From assembly GCA_019454045.1 (NCBI GenBank), contig SKCR01025349.1, forward strand, positions 372,001-436,000: 64,000 nt of DNA. Direction: 5' to 3'. The translations under genes and the position numbers were made by a program. Origin of the DNA: Zanthoxylum bungeanum (lineage: Eukaryota > Streptophyta > Magnoliopsida > Sapindales > Rutaceae). The stretch's first letter is position 1. Every line of letters begins with the position of its first letter. A model generated the notes under the pieces. It had not been told where the DNA came from. It was given only the letters and a program-made list of their open reading frames with translations, and made no database searches. Shown piece after piece: positions 11,534 to 21,908 of this stretch.

Positions 11534-12847
11534 TAACATTTTGCTAGTCCTCGAGCAAAACATAAAATAACATAAATAATTTAACTAAGCCACTTTCGTA
11601 GGGATCACGGTAGCATTTAGCATATGCAACAAGCCTTTAAACCCCTAGGTGTCCCTAGTGGACGAGTTGTAGTCTCGTGAGGGTTTACAGCAATGATACC
11701 CACAAACATTTTACAAAAGTAAAAAGGTATTAAAACTAATGCACACAAAAGCAAAAAGTCAAGTGAAAAGAGAATAAAGAAGTTAGTGACTAATCAGGTG
11801 AAACTTCTACTCCAAGTTACTAGTTGTTTTGTTTCTTTCTAAATTACCGAATAAGTAAATTCTCCGATTATAGTTTACCATCTCCATATACACATCCAGA
11901 ATAATATTAATCAACTTCATTTTTGCCCACAACAGTCATAAGTGCAGTTGATAAGAGAGTAATATTTTTGTCCTAAAGTTCTATCAGATTTCACACCTTT
12001 TTGTAGCAATGGAATAATTTCTGATTTTTCTGATTTTTTTCTTTGATTTTTCTCTATTTTTTATTTATATACAATACCTTCCGTCTATGTAGCGAGCTTT
12101 GGGTTGGTGGCTCCCAAACCAGTTGGTTTTAGGGCACCAGGTGTTAAGACACCCCTACGAACTTAATTACTCAGACTTCAGATATATATATTTTTGCAGC
12201 ATCTTTGATCCATGTAACGAGCTTTGGTCCAGTGACTCCCAAACCAGTTGGTTTTAGGGCACTAGGTTTTAAAACACCCTTACAGACTTAATAACTCGGA
12301 TCTCGGACGTTCGTTTTTTTTTTTTTTTCTTACTCGACTGCTTTTTGAGATGCTTCCTCCAATTAAACTAGAGCACTAAATATTACAGACTTTTCAATTT
12401 TAGCTCATGTCTGTATGTTTGCATGTATGTTGATAATATCTGACAACTGAGCATAAGAAGATCCATTTTAGTCAATTTTATGGAGAATTTACAAATTAAA
12501 TAATTCAAAAGGAAATAACAAAAATTAACTTGTTTCGAAATAGGTTTGAGATACGTCTCAGGAGTGGAAACTCCTTACTCAGCTATCTCTCACCAATTTC
12601 ACCTTTTTAGTCAAATTAAAAACACAAAAACACAAAATATTTTTGTAATTTTTGAAAAATTTTTAATTTTTTTTTATTTTTCGAAAAAATTTGGAACAAA
12701 AACAAAAAAAAAACATACAACTAAAAACAAGATATTAATCAACTAATTCCCTCCCCCAAACCTAAATGAGACATTGTCCCCAATGTCTTAAACAGTAGAA
12801 GAAGAGTTTAGAAGATAATACATGGTTCGCTGAAATTTTACAGGAAA
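11534..12847 (-). other. A1 3' non-coding region beside the LTR
   Basis: The stretch between the polypurine tract and the LOG remnant has no gene. It includes T-rich tracts, a tandem duplication at 12081-12310 and, at 12745-12790, a CTCCCCCAAACCTAA segment shared with A2 at 26635-26680. The 11534-11700 part is strongly similar to 25478-25660 of A2, so it is an ancestral Athila 3' region. Confidence 0.7.
12081..12310. repeat. ~118 bp tandem duplication in the A1 3' region
   Basis: Two copies of a block containing GTAGCGAGCTTTGG, CTCCCAAACCAGTTGG and TTTTAGGGCAC lie head to tail. A2 has a single copy at about 26021-26120, so the duplication arose in the A1 lineage. Confidence 0.8.
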
Positions 12848-13505
12848 TTAAAGGTTAAGATCCAGATTAATTCGACGCCTCTTACCACGATAGTCCTCAG
12901 ACCAATTTATCTTTGAAATGATATGGTCAACTTTTGGTTCATATGCTATGAGTTGGTCAATTAGATCTGGAGCAGTTCTAGCAGTAAATAGAAGTTCTTT
13001 TAAAGGTTTTGATATGAACCCATTTCTCCGACCATCATCAAGAAAACACAAAGAAAAGAAAATCATAAAACCCATCAACGTTGTACAGCCCAATTGGTTT
13101 CTGGTGTATGTTCAGGTTCGCCTAAGATAGTAAAATAAAAATTTCCTCCAATGTGCCCAAGCCACCTGGCAAAGCAATAAAAGCATCAGCACGGTTAATC
13201 ATTTCCAATAGTCGTTCAGACATACCTGGCACGATAAGTTCCTCTCCGTTTGATGGTTCAATAAGATTTGCCTCTGCCAATGGTTTTGGAATGATTCCCA
13301 AAACGTGACTGCCTCCTTCTTGTACGGCCTTTGAAACGATCCCCATAAGTCCAAGATTGCCTCCGCCATATATTAAGTGCATATTCCTTGCAGCTAAGAC
13401 TCGACCCAATTCTTGTGCTGCTTCTATGTATTGTGGTTTAGTACTAACAGTGCTACCGCAAAACACACAAATGTTTTCAACTCGTCTTCTTGAAGTGGCT
13501 TCCAT
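12848..13505 (-). pseudogene. Broken LONELY GUY-type cytokinin riboside 5'-monophosphate phosphoribohydrolase inside A1
   Basis: LOG enzymes release active cytokinin bases from nucleotide precursors in plant cytosol and nucleus. The frame starting at 13505 runs 127 codons without intron: ICVFCGS at residues 12-18, GGGNLGLMG at 47-55, ADAFIALPGG at 106-115 and PGGLGTLEE at 113-121, the family signature. A TAG at 13122-13124 stands where a Trp codon is usual. LOG-like residues (NLNIHQKPIGL) continue beyond it, then the frame shifts by one near 13035-13050, and a C-terminal part continues to 12848. Family members are about 200 residues, so the whole coding span is present but broken. It sits between pol and the 3' LTR of A1, on the element's coding strand. 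The equivalent interval in A2 lacks it. It is best read as a captured host sequence; function is unlikely beyond a possible 127-residue fragment. Confidence 0.85.
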
Positions 13506-13551
13506 TTTTTTTTACTCTGGATGTCTTCAAAAGTGCAATGATGAGTTGAAT

Positions 13552-13656
13552 TTATAATACCTGAAAAGGGTGAGTAAAAATAGCACAAGTATCTTCCAAA
13601 GGACGATTAGTAGCAAAATAGTAAAATAGATCGTGATAGTCAACAAGATCTGGATC
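13552..13656 (-). pseudogene. Exon-like segment upstream of the LOG remnant
   Basis: On the minus strand a pyrimidine-rich run ends TCCGACAG at 13657, a good splice acceptor. It is followed by an open stretch encoding DLVDYHDLFYYFA and, later, AIFTHPFQ before a TAA at 13552. A CAG/GTATTA donor-like site lies at 13561. The LOG start codon follows about 50 bp on, after an A-rich run. I do not recognise the peptide. It may be a terminal exon of another captured gene or part of the same captured transcript. Confidence 0.4.
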
Positions 13657-13796
13657 CTGTCGGAGAAAATAAAAGAAAATAACAAAACAAATCACAATTA
13701 TTAGGAAAAGACAAAGAGATATAATATGTACAAGAATTTACAGCTTGATTAACGTCTATGCGTCAGGACAAGCTTCCCATCCAATTTTCTTATAAA

Positions 13797-14320
13797 TTAG
13801 CAAACAGGGTCTTTTTGAGTCAGATTCCCGAGACTTAACAGTTGTCTATCTTTTTGAAATTGTGTATGTAATTTGTGAATGGCTATATGAACATATCCAC
13901 TGGGATGCGTCTCAAGAGTCGAAGATATATCATCTAAAGACTCCTTACTCAAGCCATCCCTAATGAATTTAATTTTGTCTTCGCGATTATCAGACACCAT
14001 TCCTAAAGAACGACAACGAGTATTGCAATTCCATCGTGCACATTTGTAACAAACATCCATTTGCTTAGCTCTTCGTTTATTTGCATAGGTGCTTCTTCCA
14101 AAACCAGGCAGATGTGAAATAAAAGAGTCAGAAGACTCACCTGCCAATCGGACTCGTGCTTCAATTACCCAACAAATATCATTAGGAACACCATGGATTG
14201 TTAGTAACCTCATCCGTTCCAAACGAGTTTTGTAGACTTTTATCAGAGATTTTTGAGGGAGAGAAGGAAATTGCTTGTGAAGATTTGCGGAGAGCTTCTT
14301 CCATTTTGAAATGCCTTAAT
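13797..14320 (-). pseudogene. Cys-cluster ORF of the Athila 3' region, unknown function
   Basis: An ATG-initiated frame of 141 codons (14222-13797) extends upstream without stop to about 14307, close to an acceptor-like TTTTTACAG. It contains a cysteine cluster CYKCARWNCNTRC (CX2CX4CX3C) and SDNREDKIKFIRDGLSKES. The segment around SDNRE to HPSGY is recognisable, with stops, in A2 at about 26760-26870, so it is an old component of these elements rather than part of the LOG capture. I see no signal peptide or membrane helix to support an envelope-like protein. Function is unknown. Confidence 0.5.
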
Positions 14321-14442
14321 CTGTAAAAACTAACACACACAAAATTAAATCACTCCAAATCACAATATATACAAGATTTGCATGGGTTGCCTCCCTGCGA
14401 GCGCTAAGTTTAAGTCGTCAGCTAGACGTGACTTCTCGAACG

Positions 14443-15684
14443 TTAGGCTGGATCTGAAAGTGTGACACTTTCTTTTTGTCGCTCAAATGATTCTCCCCAG
14501 TAGTGCTTGACACGCTGACTGTTAACCTTGAATGTATTGTTGGTGTTAGGATCCAGTAACTCAACAGCTCCATAAGGTAAAACCTGAGTGATCACAAATG
14601 GACCTGACCACATAGATTTCAACTTTCCAGGGAAAAGTTTCAATCTTGAGTTGTACAACAACACCTGCTGCCTTGGTTCCAACTGTCTGTGTACTATTTT
14701 TCGGTCATGCCATTTTTTGGTCTTTTCCTTGTACAATTTGGCATTCTCATAAGCCTGTAAGCGAAATTCCTCCAATTCGTTAAGTTGGTGAAGTCTTTTC
14801 TCTCCTGCAGCTTGTGAATCAAAATTCAACTTCTTCAGTGCCCAGTACGCCTTGTGTTCAAGCTCAACTGGTAGATGGCACGCTTTCCCAAACACCAATT
14901 GATATGGGGACATACCAATGGGTGTCTTGTAAGCTGTCCGGTAGGCCCATAATGCATCATCTAGTTTTGTTGACCAGTCCCTCCTTGTTGATCCAACGGT
15001 CCTTTCTAGGATTCTCTTGATCTCCCTGTTTGAAACCTCAACCTGTCCATTTGACTGTGGATGGTAAGCAGTGGAAACTTTGTGAGTAACTCCGTATTTG
15101 GATAAGAGTGCATCGAAGTATTTGTTGCAGAAATGAGAGCCACCATCACTGCTAATTGCCCGAGGTGTTCCAAACCGAGTGAAAATGTTATTTTTCAGGA
15201 ATTTGATCACGACTTTTGAATCATTGGATGGCAGTGCAATTGCTTCGACCCATTTGGAGACGTAATCTACAGCAACCAGGATGTGCAGATTTCCGAATTA
15301 TGGAACAAAGGGTCCCATGAAATCAATACCCCATACATCGAATATCTCCACTTCTAGAATGTTTTGCAATGGTCCTTCGTTTCTCCTGGAAATATTTCCC
15401 ATTCTATGGCACCTGTCAAATTGAAAAGCAAAAAGATAAGCATCTTTAAAAAGAGTGGGCCAGAACAAACCTGATTGTAGGACTTTGGCTGCAGTTTTGT
15501 TTCCACTGAAGTGTCCGCCATATGGTGATGAATGACAGTGTTGCAAAACACTGTTGATTTCCTCTTGTGGAACAAATCGTCTCAGTAGTTGATCAGCACA
15601 CCGTTTGAACAGGTACGGTTCATCCCAGACATAGTGTTTGACTTCTTTGAAGAACTTTTTCCGTTGCTGAGTTGTCCATTCCAA
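14443..15684 (-). pseudogene. A1 integrase domain of pol, one in-frame stop
   Basis: A single frame of 414 codons holds the whole integrase with one TAA at 15298-15300. In order: a zinc-binding region (HCHSSPYGGH, then DRCHRMGNI, with one expected Cys replaced); [45 protein letters not shown] carrying the catalytic Glu; and the C-terminal [18 protein letters not shown] typical of Athila-type pol. Integrase inserts the cDNA into chromosomes. It is the best-preserved part of A1 pol. Confidence 0.85.
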
Positions 15685-15719
15685 CGACCATTTTCATGTC
15701 ACAATGTAGTTGACAATAG

Positions 15720-16370
15720 CCATACCAAGGGACTTCCTGTTGTTTCATGGCAAAAAGCTGTTCATCTGGAAAAGTTTCTTTGATTGACAATTCTTTGCCA
15801 GCTGTTTCTCCATTCTCGAGCCTCGATAGATGATCTGCCACCTGATTCTCTGTTCCGTTCCTGTCTCGAATTTCTACATCGAATTCTTGCAAAAGAAGTA
15901 TCCAACGAATCAATCTGGGTTTGGCATCTTTCTTTGTGATCAGATATTTGATTGCTGAATGATCTGTGTAGACCACTACTTTGGGACCCTAGCAGATAGG
16001 AACGGAATTTGTCAAAAGCGTACACAACTGCGAGCAACTCCTTTTCGATGGTTGTGTAGTTGAGTTGAGCTTCATTCAAAGTTCTGCTGCTGAGTAGTAA
16101 TAAATTGTGTGGAAAATCTTTGCTTTGCGTTGTCCCAAAACTGCACCTACAGCAAAATCACTAGCATCACACATACCTCAAATGGAAGGGTCCAGTCTGG
16201 TGCTACTATGATGGGGAGCAGAGACCAGCTTCTGTTTTAAGATTTCAAAGGCTTCCTGGCATTCTTTGGTGAAGTTGAAAGGCACATCCTTCCAAAAGAT
16301 TGCATAGAGGTTGAGCAATCTTGGAAAAGTCTTTGATAAATCTCCTGTAAAAAACCTAATGTCCAAGAAA
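15720..16370 (-). pseudogene. A1 RT connection and RNase H domain
   Basis: The segment starts with the RT thumb/connection (ECQEAFEILKQKLVSAP) and continues with CDASDFAVG at about 16150-16176, LNYTTIEKELLAVVYAFDKF, then [10 protein letters not shown] and [12 protein letters not shown]. RNase H degrades the RNA of the RNA/DNA hybrid. One extra base near 15988-15993 shifts the frame between YLLGS and VVYTDH. A further frameshift and stops lie between 16080 and 16180. Confidence 0.8.
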
Positions 16371-16434
16371 ACTTCGAATACCTTTTACTGATGTTGGTGG
16401 AGGTAGTTTTTCAATTGTCTCTATCTTTGCTTGT

Positions 16435-17224
16435 CTACCTCAATCCCCTTTTGTGAGATCCGGTGTCCAAGAACAATGCCTTCCTGCACCATAAAGTGGC
16501 ATTTCTCCCAGTTGAGTACCAGGTTTGTATCTTCGCACCTTTGTAACACCTGTTCCAAATTTTAAAACAATGGTCAAAAGAATCTCCAAACACAGAAAAG
16601 TCATCCATAAAAACCTCCATACTCTGCTCCAGCATGTCTGAGAATATGGCCATCATGCAACGCTGAAATGTGGCAGGGGCATTACATAATCCAAATGGCA
16701 TCCTGCGGAAAGCAAAAGTACCATAGGGACAATAAAGGTAGTTTTCTCCTGATCTTCTGGTGCGATGGCAATCTGATTGTACCCTGAATATCCGTCCAGA
16801 AAGCAATAGAACTCATGTCCTGCCAGTCTGTCTAACATCTGGTCAATGAATGGTAGCGGAAAATGGTCATTTCTCGTGGATTTGTTCAGTTTCGGTAATC
16901 CATGCTTACTCTCCATCCAGTCACTGTTCTTGTTGGAATTAGCTCATTTTTTTCATTGGTGACCACAGTAATTCCTCCTTTCTTGGCACACACTGCATAG
17001 GACTCACCCAACTGTCTGAGATGGGGTAAATGATGCCAAGCATCTAACCATTTGATGATTTCTTTCTTCACGACTTCCTTCATGATTGGATTGAGTCTCC
17101 GTTGATGCTCCACTGTGGGTTTGTACTCATCATTCATTAAGATTTTGTGCATGCAAAATGATGGACTAATGCCTCGAATGTCTGCTATAGTCCAGCCAAT
17201 GGCTTTCTTGTGCTCTCGTAACAC
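16435..17224 (-). pseudogene. A1 reverse transcriptase core
   Basis: RT motifs appear in order across two frames: PSFCMHKI and RRLNPIMKEVVKKEI; DHFPLPFIDQMLDRL; CFLDGYSGYNQIAIAPED with the first catalytic Asp; GTFAFRRMPFGLCNAPATF; and EVFMDDFSVFGDSF with the catalytic DD pair. Frameshifts occur near 16735 and 16910. The motif wording is typical of plant Athila elements. It copies element RNA into DNA in cytoplasmic particles. Confidence 0.85.
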
Positions 17225-17226
17225 TC

Positions 17227-17930
17227 TCAGTAACTTTTCTTCTGCTCCAATGTTAGTGAAGAAGAAATAATAACAGGTAATTCAGAAGAGTTTCCAAGAA
17301 ATGCATACCTGAGATGGCTCGGAAGTAACTTCAGCTCCAACTGTGGTGGTTCTTCAATCGAAGGCTTGATTCGATCTTTCTTTGGCAGTTCCAAACTTTC
17401 AACTGGTGGTGTTGCTTTGAATCGGAATGGTTTGTCAAGGTAGTTGATACATTCCAGGATTTCAGCATCTAGCTCACTGTCAGTCATGTTGGTGATGCAA
17501 GCTTCAAGTGTATCTGTGGATTTGGCTCAGTATTTTGAACATACTTTCAACAACATCAACTCTGAAGCATTCTTCTTCCTTTTCATCACTCGGGAATTTC
17601 ATGGCTTTGAAAACATTAAAGGTCACTTCTTGGTCCTGTACTTTCATGGTCAGTTCTCCTTTTTGCACATCAATCACAGTTTTACCTGTAGCCAAGAATG
17701 GTCTCCCAAGAATGATAGGTATTTCTTTGTCTTCTTCCATGTCAAGGATGATGAAATCTGCTGGGAGAATTAGTTTGTCTACTTTCACCAACACATCTTC
17801 AACAACACCTCTTGGAAATGCAAGTGTTCGGTCAGCAAGTTGCAATGAAACTGAGGTAGGCATTGCTTCTCCAATCTGCAGTTTCCTGTAAATAGAAAAA
17901 GGCATCAAGTTAACACTAGCACCTAAATCA
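17227..17930 (-). pseudogene. A1 aspartic protease and linker to RT
   Basis: At 17915-17930 a CDLGASVNLMP motif (the Athila form of the D-[TSL]-G active site) is followed by MPFSIYRKL, LADRTLAFPRGV and IILGRPFLATG, the second signature of retropepsins. The reading frame changes right at the active site. The segment 17227-17487 is the acidic linker before RT. The enzyme would cleave Gag-Pol in the particle. Confidence 0.75.
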
Positions 17931-17938
17931 CAAAAGCC

Positions 17939-19688
17939 TTACCGATATAATGTTCTCCAATGGTGCATGGAACTGTGAAACTGCCAGGATCTTTCAACTT
18001 CGGGGGAAGTTTCCTCTGAATGATGGCGCTGCATTCTTCTGTTAATGCTACTGTTTCGTAGTCTCCCAATCTTCGTTTTCGTGAAAGAATATCTTTCAAA
18101 TTTTACATAGCTGGGCATTTCATCCAAGGCTTCTGCAAATGGAATGTTGATGTGCAGCTTTTTGAAAACCTCCAGGAATCGAGCAAACTGCTTGTCCAAT
18201 TTGTTTTTCTGAAGACGCTGAGGAAAATGTGGAGGTGGAATGATTCTTTCTGGTTCTTTTCTTCTTTCCTTTGCTTTTTTTCCTTTGTTTTTCCTCCATC
18301 TGTTTCTCAGCTTCTTTTGGAACTTCTTCTTGGGACATTGATTCCAACATCTTTGTTGATTTCAGTACCGCTTTTCAAAGTAATGGCTTGACATTGCTCA
18401 TTCCCTCGGTTCCTTGGATTGGGTTCTGTGTTGCTGGGAAGATTTCCTGGTGGTCTGTAACTCTGAGCATTGGCCAGTTGTCTGATTTGATTCTCCAGTG
18501 CTTTGATGGAAGCTGATTGGCTCTGAAAGATAGCATCATACTTTTTTAACTGAGCCAGCACTTCTGCTATTCCTGGTTCATTTGCATGCTCCTGGCCTTT
18601 GTTCTGTTGCTGGAATCCAGGTGGTGGATAGTTCCGCTGTTGGCCTGAATTGTTGCTCCATGAAAAATTAGGATGATTCCTCCAACCTGGGTTATAGGTG
18701 TTGGAATATGGATTGTTCCACTGTCTGTTGAAATTGTTGACAAAATTCACAGTTTCTTCAAGTTGATTTGATTCTGGTATTCCTCCATATGGTGAACTTG
18801 TGGATCCAGTGGTAAGAGTCTCCATAAATTGCATATCTGATCTAGTTTGGTGTTGATTGTTGTATTAGCTCCACTTTCATAAATTCCTACAATTCTTTGG
18901 ATCATGCTCCTTTCAGTTGGCCACAAGGAATTGTTGTTGGCCATTTCTTCGATTAGTTCTCAGGCTTGATCTTCTCCTTTTGCCATTAAAGCTCCTCCAG
19001 CAGCAGCATCTATTGTGGTTCTCATTATTCCAGAAAGTCCATTTAGAATGTTTGGACTTGAAGCCATTTTAGAATCTCATGGTGTGGACATTTCCGGAGT
19101 AAATCTTTGTACCTTTCCCAAGCTTCGTAGAGAGTTTCTGAGTCTTGTTGCACAAAGGATGTGATGTCATTCCTCAGCTTTCCGGTTCTGGCTGGTGGAA
19201 AAGTACTTTGCAAGAAATTTGGTGGCAAGTAAAGTGTTCCATGTTGTGATAGAGACCTGCTGGTAATGAATGTAGCCAAGCTTTAGCTCTGTCCTCAAGG
19301 AATATGGGAAAACACGCAGTCTCATTGCTTCTTCAGCTTCTCAGTTGTAATTGAAAGTGCCGCAAACTTCCAGGAAGTTGCTGATGTGGGCATTAGGATC
19401 TTCAGTTGCATTCCCCCCAAACTGAACTGACTGCTGAATCATCTGAATGCATGTTTTGATGTCTCCTGCATTTGCTGGTAAGGGAGGAAGTACAATACAA
19501 GAAATGAGTCTGTCAATCACCGGAATGGTTCTGTCTCGAATGGGAATTGGTGGTGCAACCTCCAAAGGTTCAGGTTCCATGTTGACTAAAGCTTATTGGC
19601 CTTCTCGCCTTTCCCTTCTCAACTGTCTGATGGTTCTTTCAATTTCTGGGTCAAGCGGTCGAAGTTCAAAGCTTCTGGTTCATCTCAT
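17939..19688 (-). pseudogene. A1 gag, multiply broken
   Basis: The start is at about 19688 (MR, then a stop), followed by RSFELRPLDPEIERTIRQL, typical of Athila gag N-termini, and a second ATG at 19580. FPPARTGKLRNDITSF and LYEAWERYKDLLRKCPHH mark the capsid domain near 19050-19200. NPYSNTYNPGWRNHPNFSW and a Gln/Asn/Pro-rich tract at 18600-18750 mark the C-terminal nucleocapsid-like part. There are at least four frame changes or stops. Gag would form the particle around the genomic RNA. Confidence 0.8.
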
Positions 19689-19795
19689 GAAGTTCTGAGA
19701 ACCTGAAAAACAAGAAAACAAAAACAATAAGTAAAAAGAAAATTAGACACAAGTAAAAGTATCTAACCCCTAAATTAATAATAAAAGATAATAAG

Positions 19796-19813
19796 TCCCC
19801 GGCAACGGCGCCA
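19796..19813 (-). other. A1 primer-binding site for tRNA-Asp
   Basis: The minus strand reads TGGCGCCGTTGCCGGGGA, 6 bp after the 5' LTR. It is a perfect 18-nt complement of the 3' end of plant tRNA-Asp (CCCCGGCAACGGCGCCA). It fixes the minus orientation and supports the Athila assignment. Confidence 0.9.
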
Positions 19814-21218
19814 AAAACTTGACCGGCGTAAACACACACGTATAACGCAAGCGTACGTATCGTTCAAGTAGTATAAAAAGTATCGATCCCACGAGGACTT
19901 AATACCTAAGTTATTAATTTTATGAGGTCAAATTATTACTAGTATCTAACAGGTTGTTTAATTGATTTGAAATGGACGACGATTCTAAATTTAAAGACAA
20001 GTAAATAAAATTGTTCGAAAGTAGATTTTAAGAAAATTCAATATTAAAAACTATCTAGGGTTGTGATTTCTTTTAATATCATTTAAAGATGAAGTGGTAA
20101 TCTTATAGTTGGGTAAAATATTGATTTATTAACCTGGAACACCAAACTATGTGTAAGCCTCTGTCGATGATCAGACAAAATACCCAGTTTAATCCAATTG
20201 AACCATATGTCTATGTCAACCAAATTATCTGGATTCATTAAGTTTAAGTTCAATTATGGCTACCCCCGCCCGACAGGTATATTCCTATCCTGTAAGGAAA
20301 TCTATTAAAGGGTTATCTATCCTCAAGGAAGATCGTGGGCTATTGAGTCTGAGGTCTTAAACTTAAAATCCCTATGTCTAGTTCATTTTAAGTTTACCTA
20401 GTCAATTTAATTAATGGCCAGTTAATTAAAAAGTATTAAGATTAAGACTCAATAAATAAATCTTTATATTACCCAAACTATAATCTAACCCCTTATAAAC
20501 CGGTGATATTGGAAGTCATCACAACCCCAGATACTAATTTAGTTACGACACATAGCTAGGGCTGGTAAAATAAAAGACATAAAATGCTGAAAGTAATTGC
20601 GATAAAGTAAATACTGAAAGGTAAATTACAATAAAATAAATGCTAAGGTAAAAGGAATTACTTTTTACTACTACTAATTTAGATATCTCCCATAAAATAA
20701 TATATAAACTTGTGATAAATTTTACCAACCGACCAATCTGGCGGTATCCTGATTAAGTCAAATTAAGTCCAACCAGCCAAAAAGGCGTGGTAATATTTGT
20801 CCATAAACCAGCCATAAAGACGGAACCAAAATTAAATTACCAACCGACCAATCTGGCGGTATCCTTGATTAGTCAGGTTTAAAACCATATTAAAATTAAA
20901 TTACCAACCGACCAATATAGCGGTATCCTTGATTAGTCAGGTTTTAAATAGTGAATATATTATTTTTAAGGGAGATTAATCTAAATAGCAATAGTAAAAG
21001 AATTACCTTTCACCCTAGCTGGGGAAGTTACCTCCTCATGTGAATAGTAAAAACTGTAAAAAGTAAAGAAAGTAAATTACTATTATTAAAAAAAGTAATT
21101 AAAATTATTACAAAAGTAAAAACTAAAAATTAAAATGAAACTTAGAGAGAGAAGAACTCCCTATTTACATAAAAGAAATGGGAGAGAATGGTACAACAAA
21201 TTCTGAAATCTCGAGCTC

Positions 21219-21226
21219 AATTTATA
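21219..21226 (-). promoter_or_regulatory. TATA box of the A1 5' LTR
   Basis: CCTATAAATTG on the minus strand is identical to 10757-10764. This copy would drive transcription of A1. Confidence 0.7.
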
Positions 21227-21239
21227 GGCGCGGGTAAGC

Positions 21240-21284
21240 TTCCAGCGTCGCAACGCCAAGGCCTTTGGCGTCGCTACGCTGGAA
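21240..21284. repeat. Palindrome beside the TATA box, 5' LTR copy
   Basis: It has the same symmetry as 10778-10822, with GTCGCAACGCC in place of GTCGCGACACC in one arm. Confidence 0.75.
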
Positions 21285-21343
21285 CAGTGATCCGTGGCAA
21301 ACTGAGGGCTTGACACGTTGCGAGGCGGCTAAGAGGATAAGGC

Positions 21344-21605
21344 GACACGTGACGTGGCGCTGACGTGGCAAGGCGGCTGAGATCAATTGTCGGCACCGTA
21401 GGATTGCGACACGTGTCACGCTGTGATTGGCTAATGCTGACATGGCATGTTGACTCGGTTGACCATCTGATGTGGACGATGACGTGGCAATGACATGGAT
21501 GACACGTGGCACACGTGGCAATTGAGAGTGTCGGCACCGTAGGATGATGACACGTGGCACGGTGCACGTTAGCATATCGGCTGTGATGGTGACACGTGGC
21601 ACGGC
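21344..21605 (-). promoter_or_regulatory. G-box/ABRE-like cluster in A1 U3 (5' LTR)
   Basis: About eight ACGTG cores occur in about 260 bp, including an extra doublet CACGTGGCACACGTGGC near 21504. The cluster is shorter than in the 3' LTR because one repeat unit and a 55 bp segment are missing. Confidence 0.7.
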
Positions 21606-21908
21606 GCATTTTAGCAAAGTCAAACTTCTCAAATTCTGACCCGTTGACCCGGCGCACGTTAGCAGACTCCGGTGCAAGTTAGACGTCGCGACTCTAAAGT
21701 CTTTGGCGTCGCGACGCGAGAAAATGACCAAAATGCCCTTTTTTGCCAATTTTCATAGTTTTGCTCCAAATCACCTCCAGAATGTCCTAAAACTTTATTT
21801 ATCTACAAAATAACACAAAACACATCAAAATATTCACAAGACTCAAGAAACTATACAAAAATATTATGATAAATGAGTGGGAAATAGTGATAGATTTATC
21901 ACTCATCA

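Larger units (their letters stand above)
9360..21908 (-). mobile_element. A1: near full-length Athila-lineage Ty3/Gypsy element
   Basis: LTRs of 2162 and 2089 bp flank a 8.3 kb interior read on the minus strand: a tRNA-Asp primer site, gag, PR, RT, RNase H, INT, a 2.9 kb 3' region and a polypurine tract. RT, INT and protease motifs and the tRNA-Asp primer fit the plant Athila lineage. By eye the LTRs differ by only about 1% over their first 200 bp, so insertion was fairly recent. All coding frames nevertheless carry lesions. No clean target-site duplication is visible at 9355-9359 versus 21909-21913. Confidence 0.9.
19820..21908 (-). repeat. 5' LTR of A1
   Basis: It is the partner of 9360-11521 and nearly identical in most parts. 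It lacks one ~51 bp U3 unit and about 55 bp at 21349, both losses between repeated G-box segments. Confidence 0.9.

Noticed and set aside
12848..13505. A functional host LOG gene
   Set aside because: A TAG and a frameshift break it, and it lies wholly inside the A1 interior.
13797..14320. Athila envelope-like gene
   Set aside because: Position fits, but there is no signal peptide or transmembrane segment. It is left as unknown.
19796..19813. A tRNA-Asp gene
   Set aside because: Only the 3' end of the tRNA is matched, at the exact place of a primer-binding site. No cloverleaf is present.
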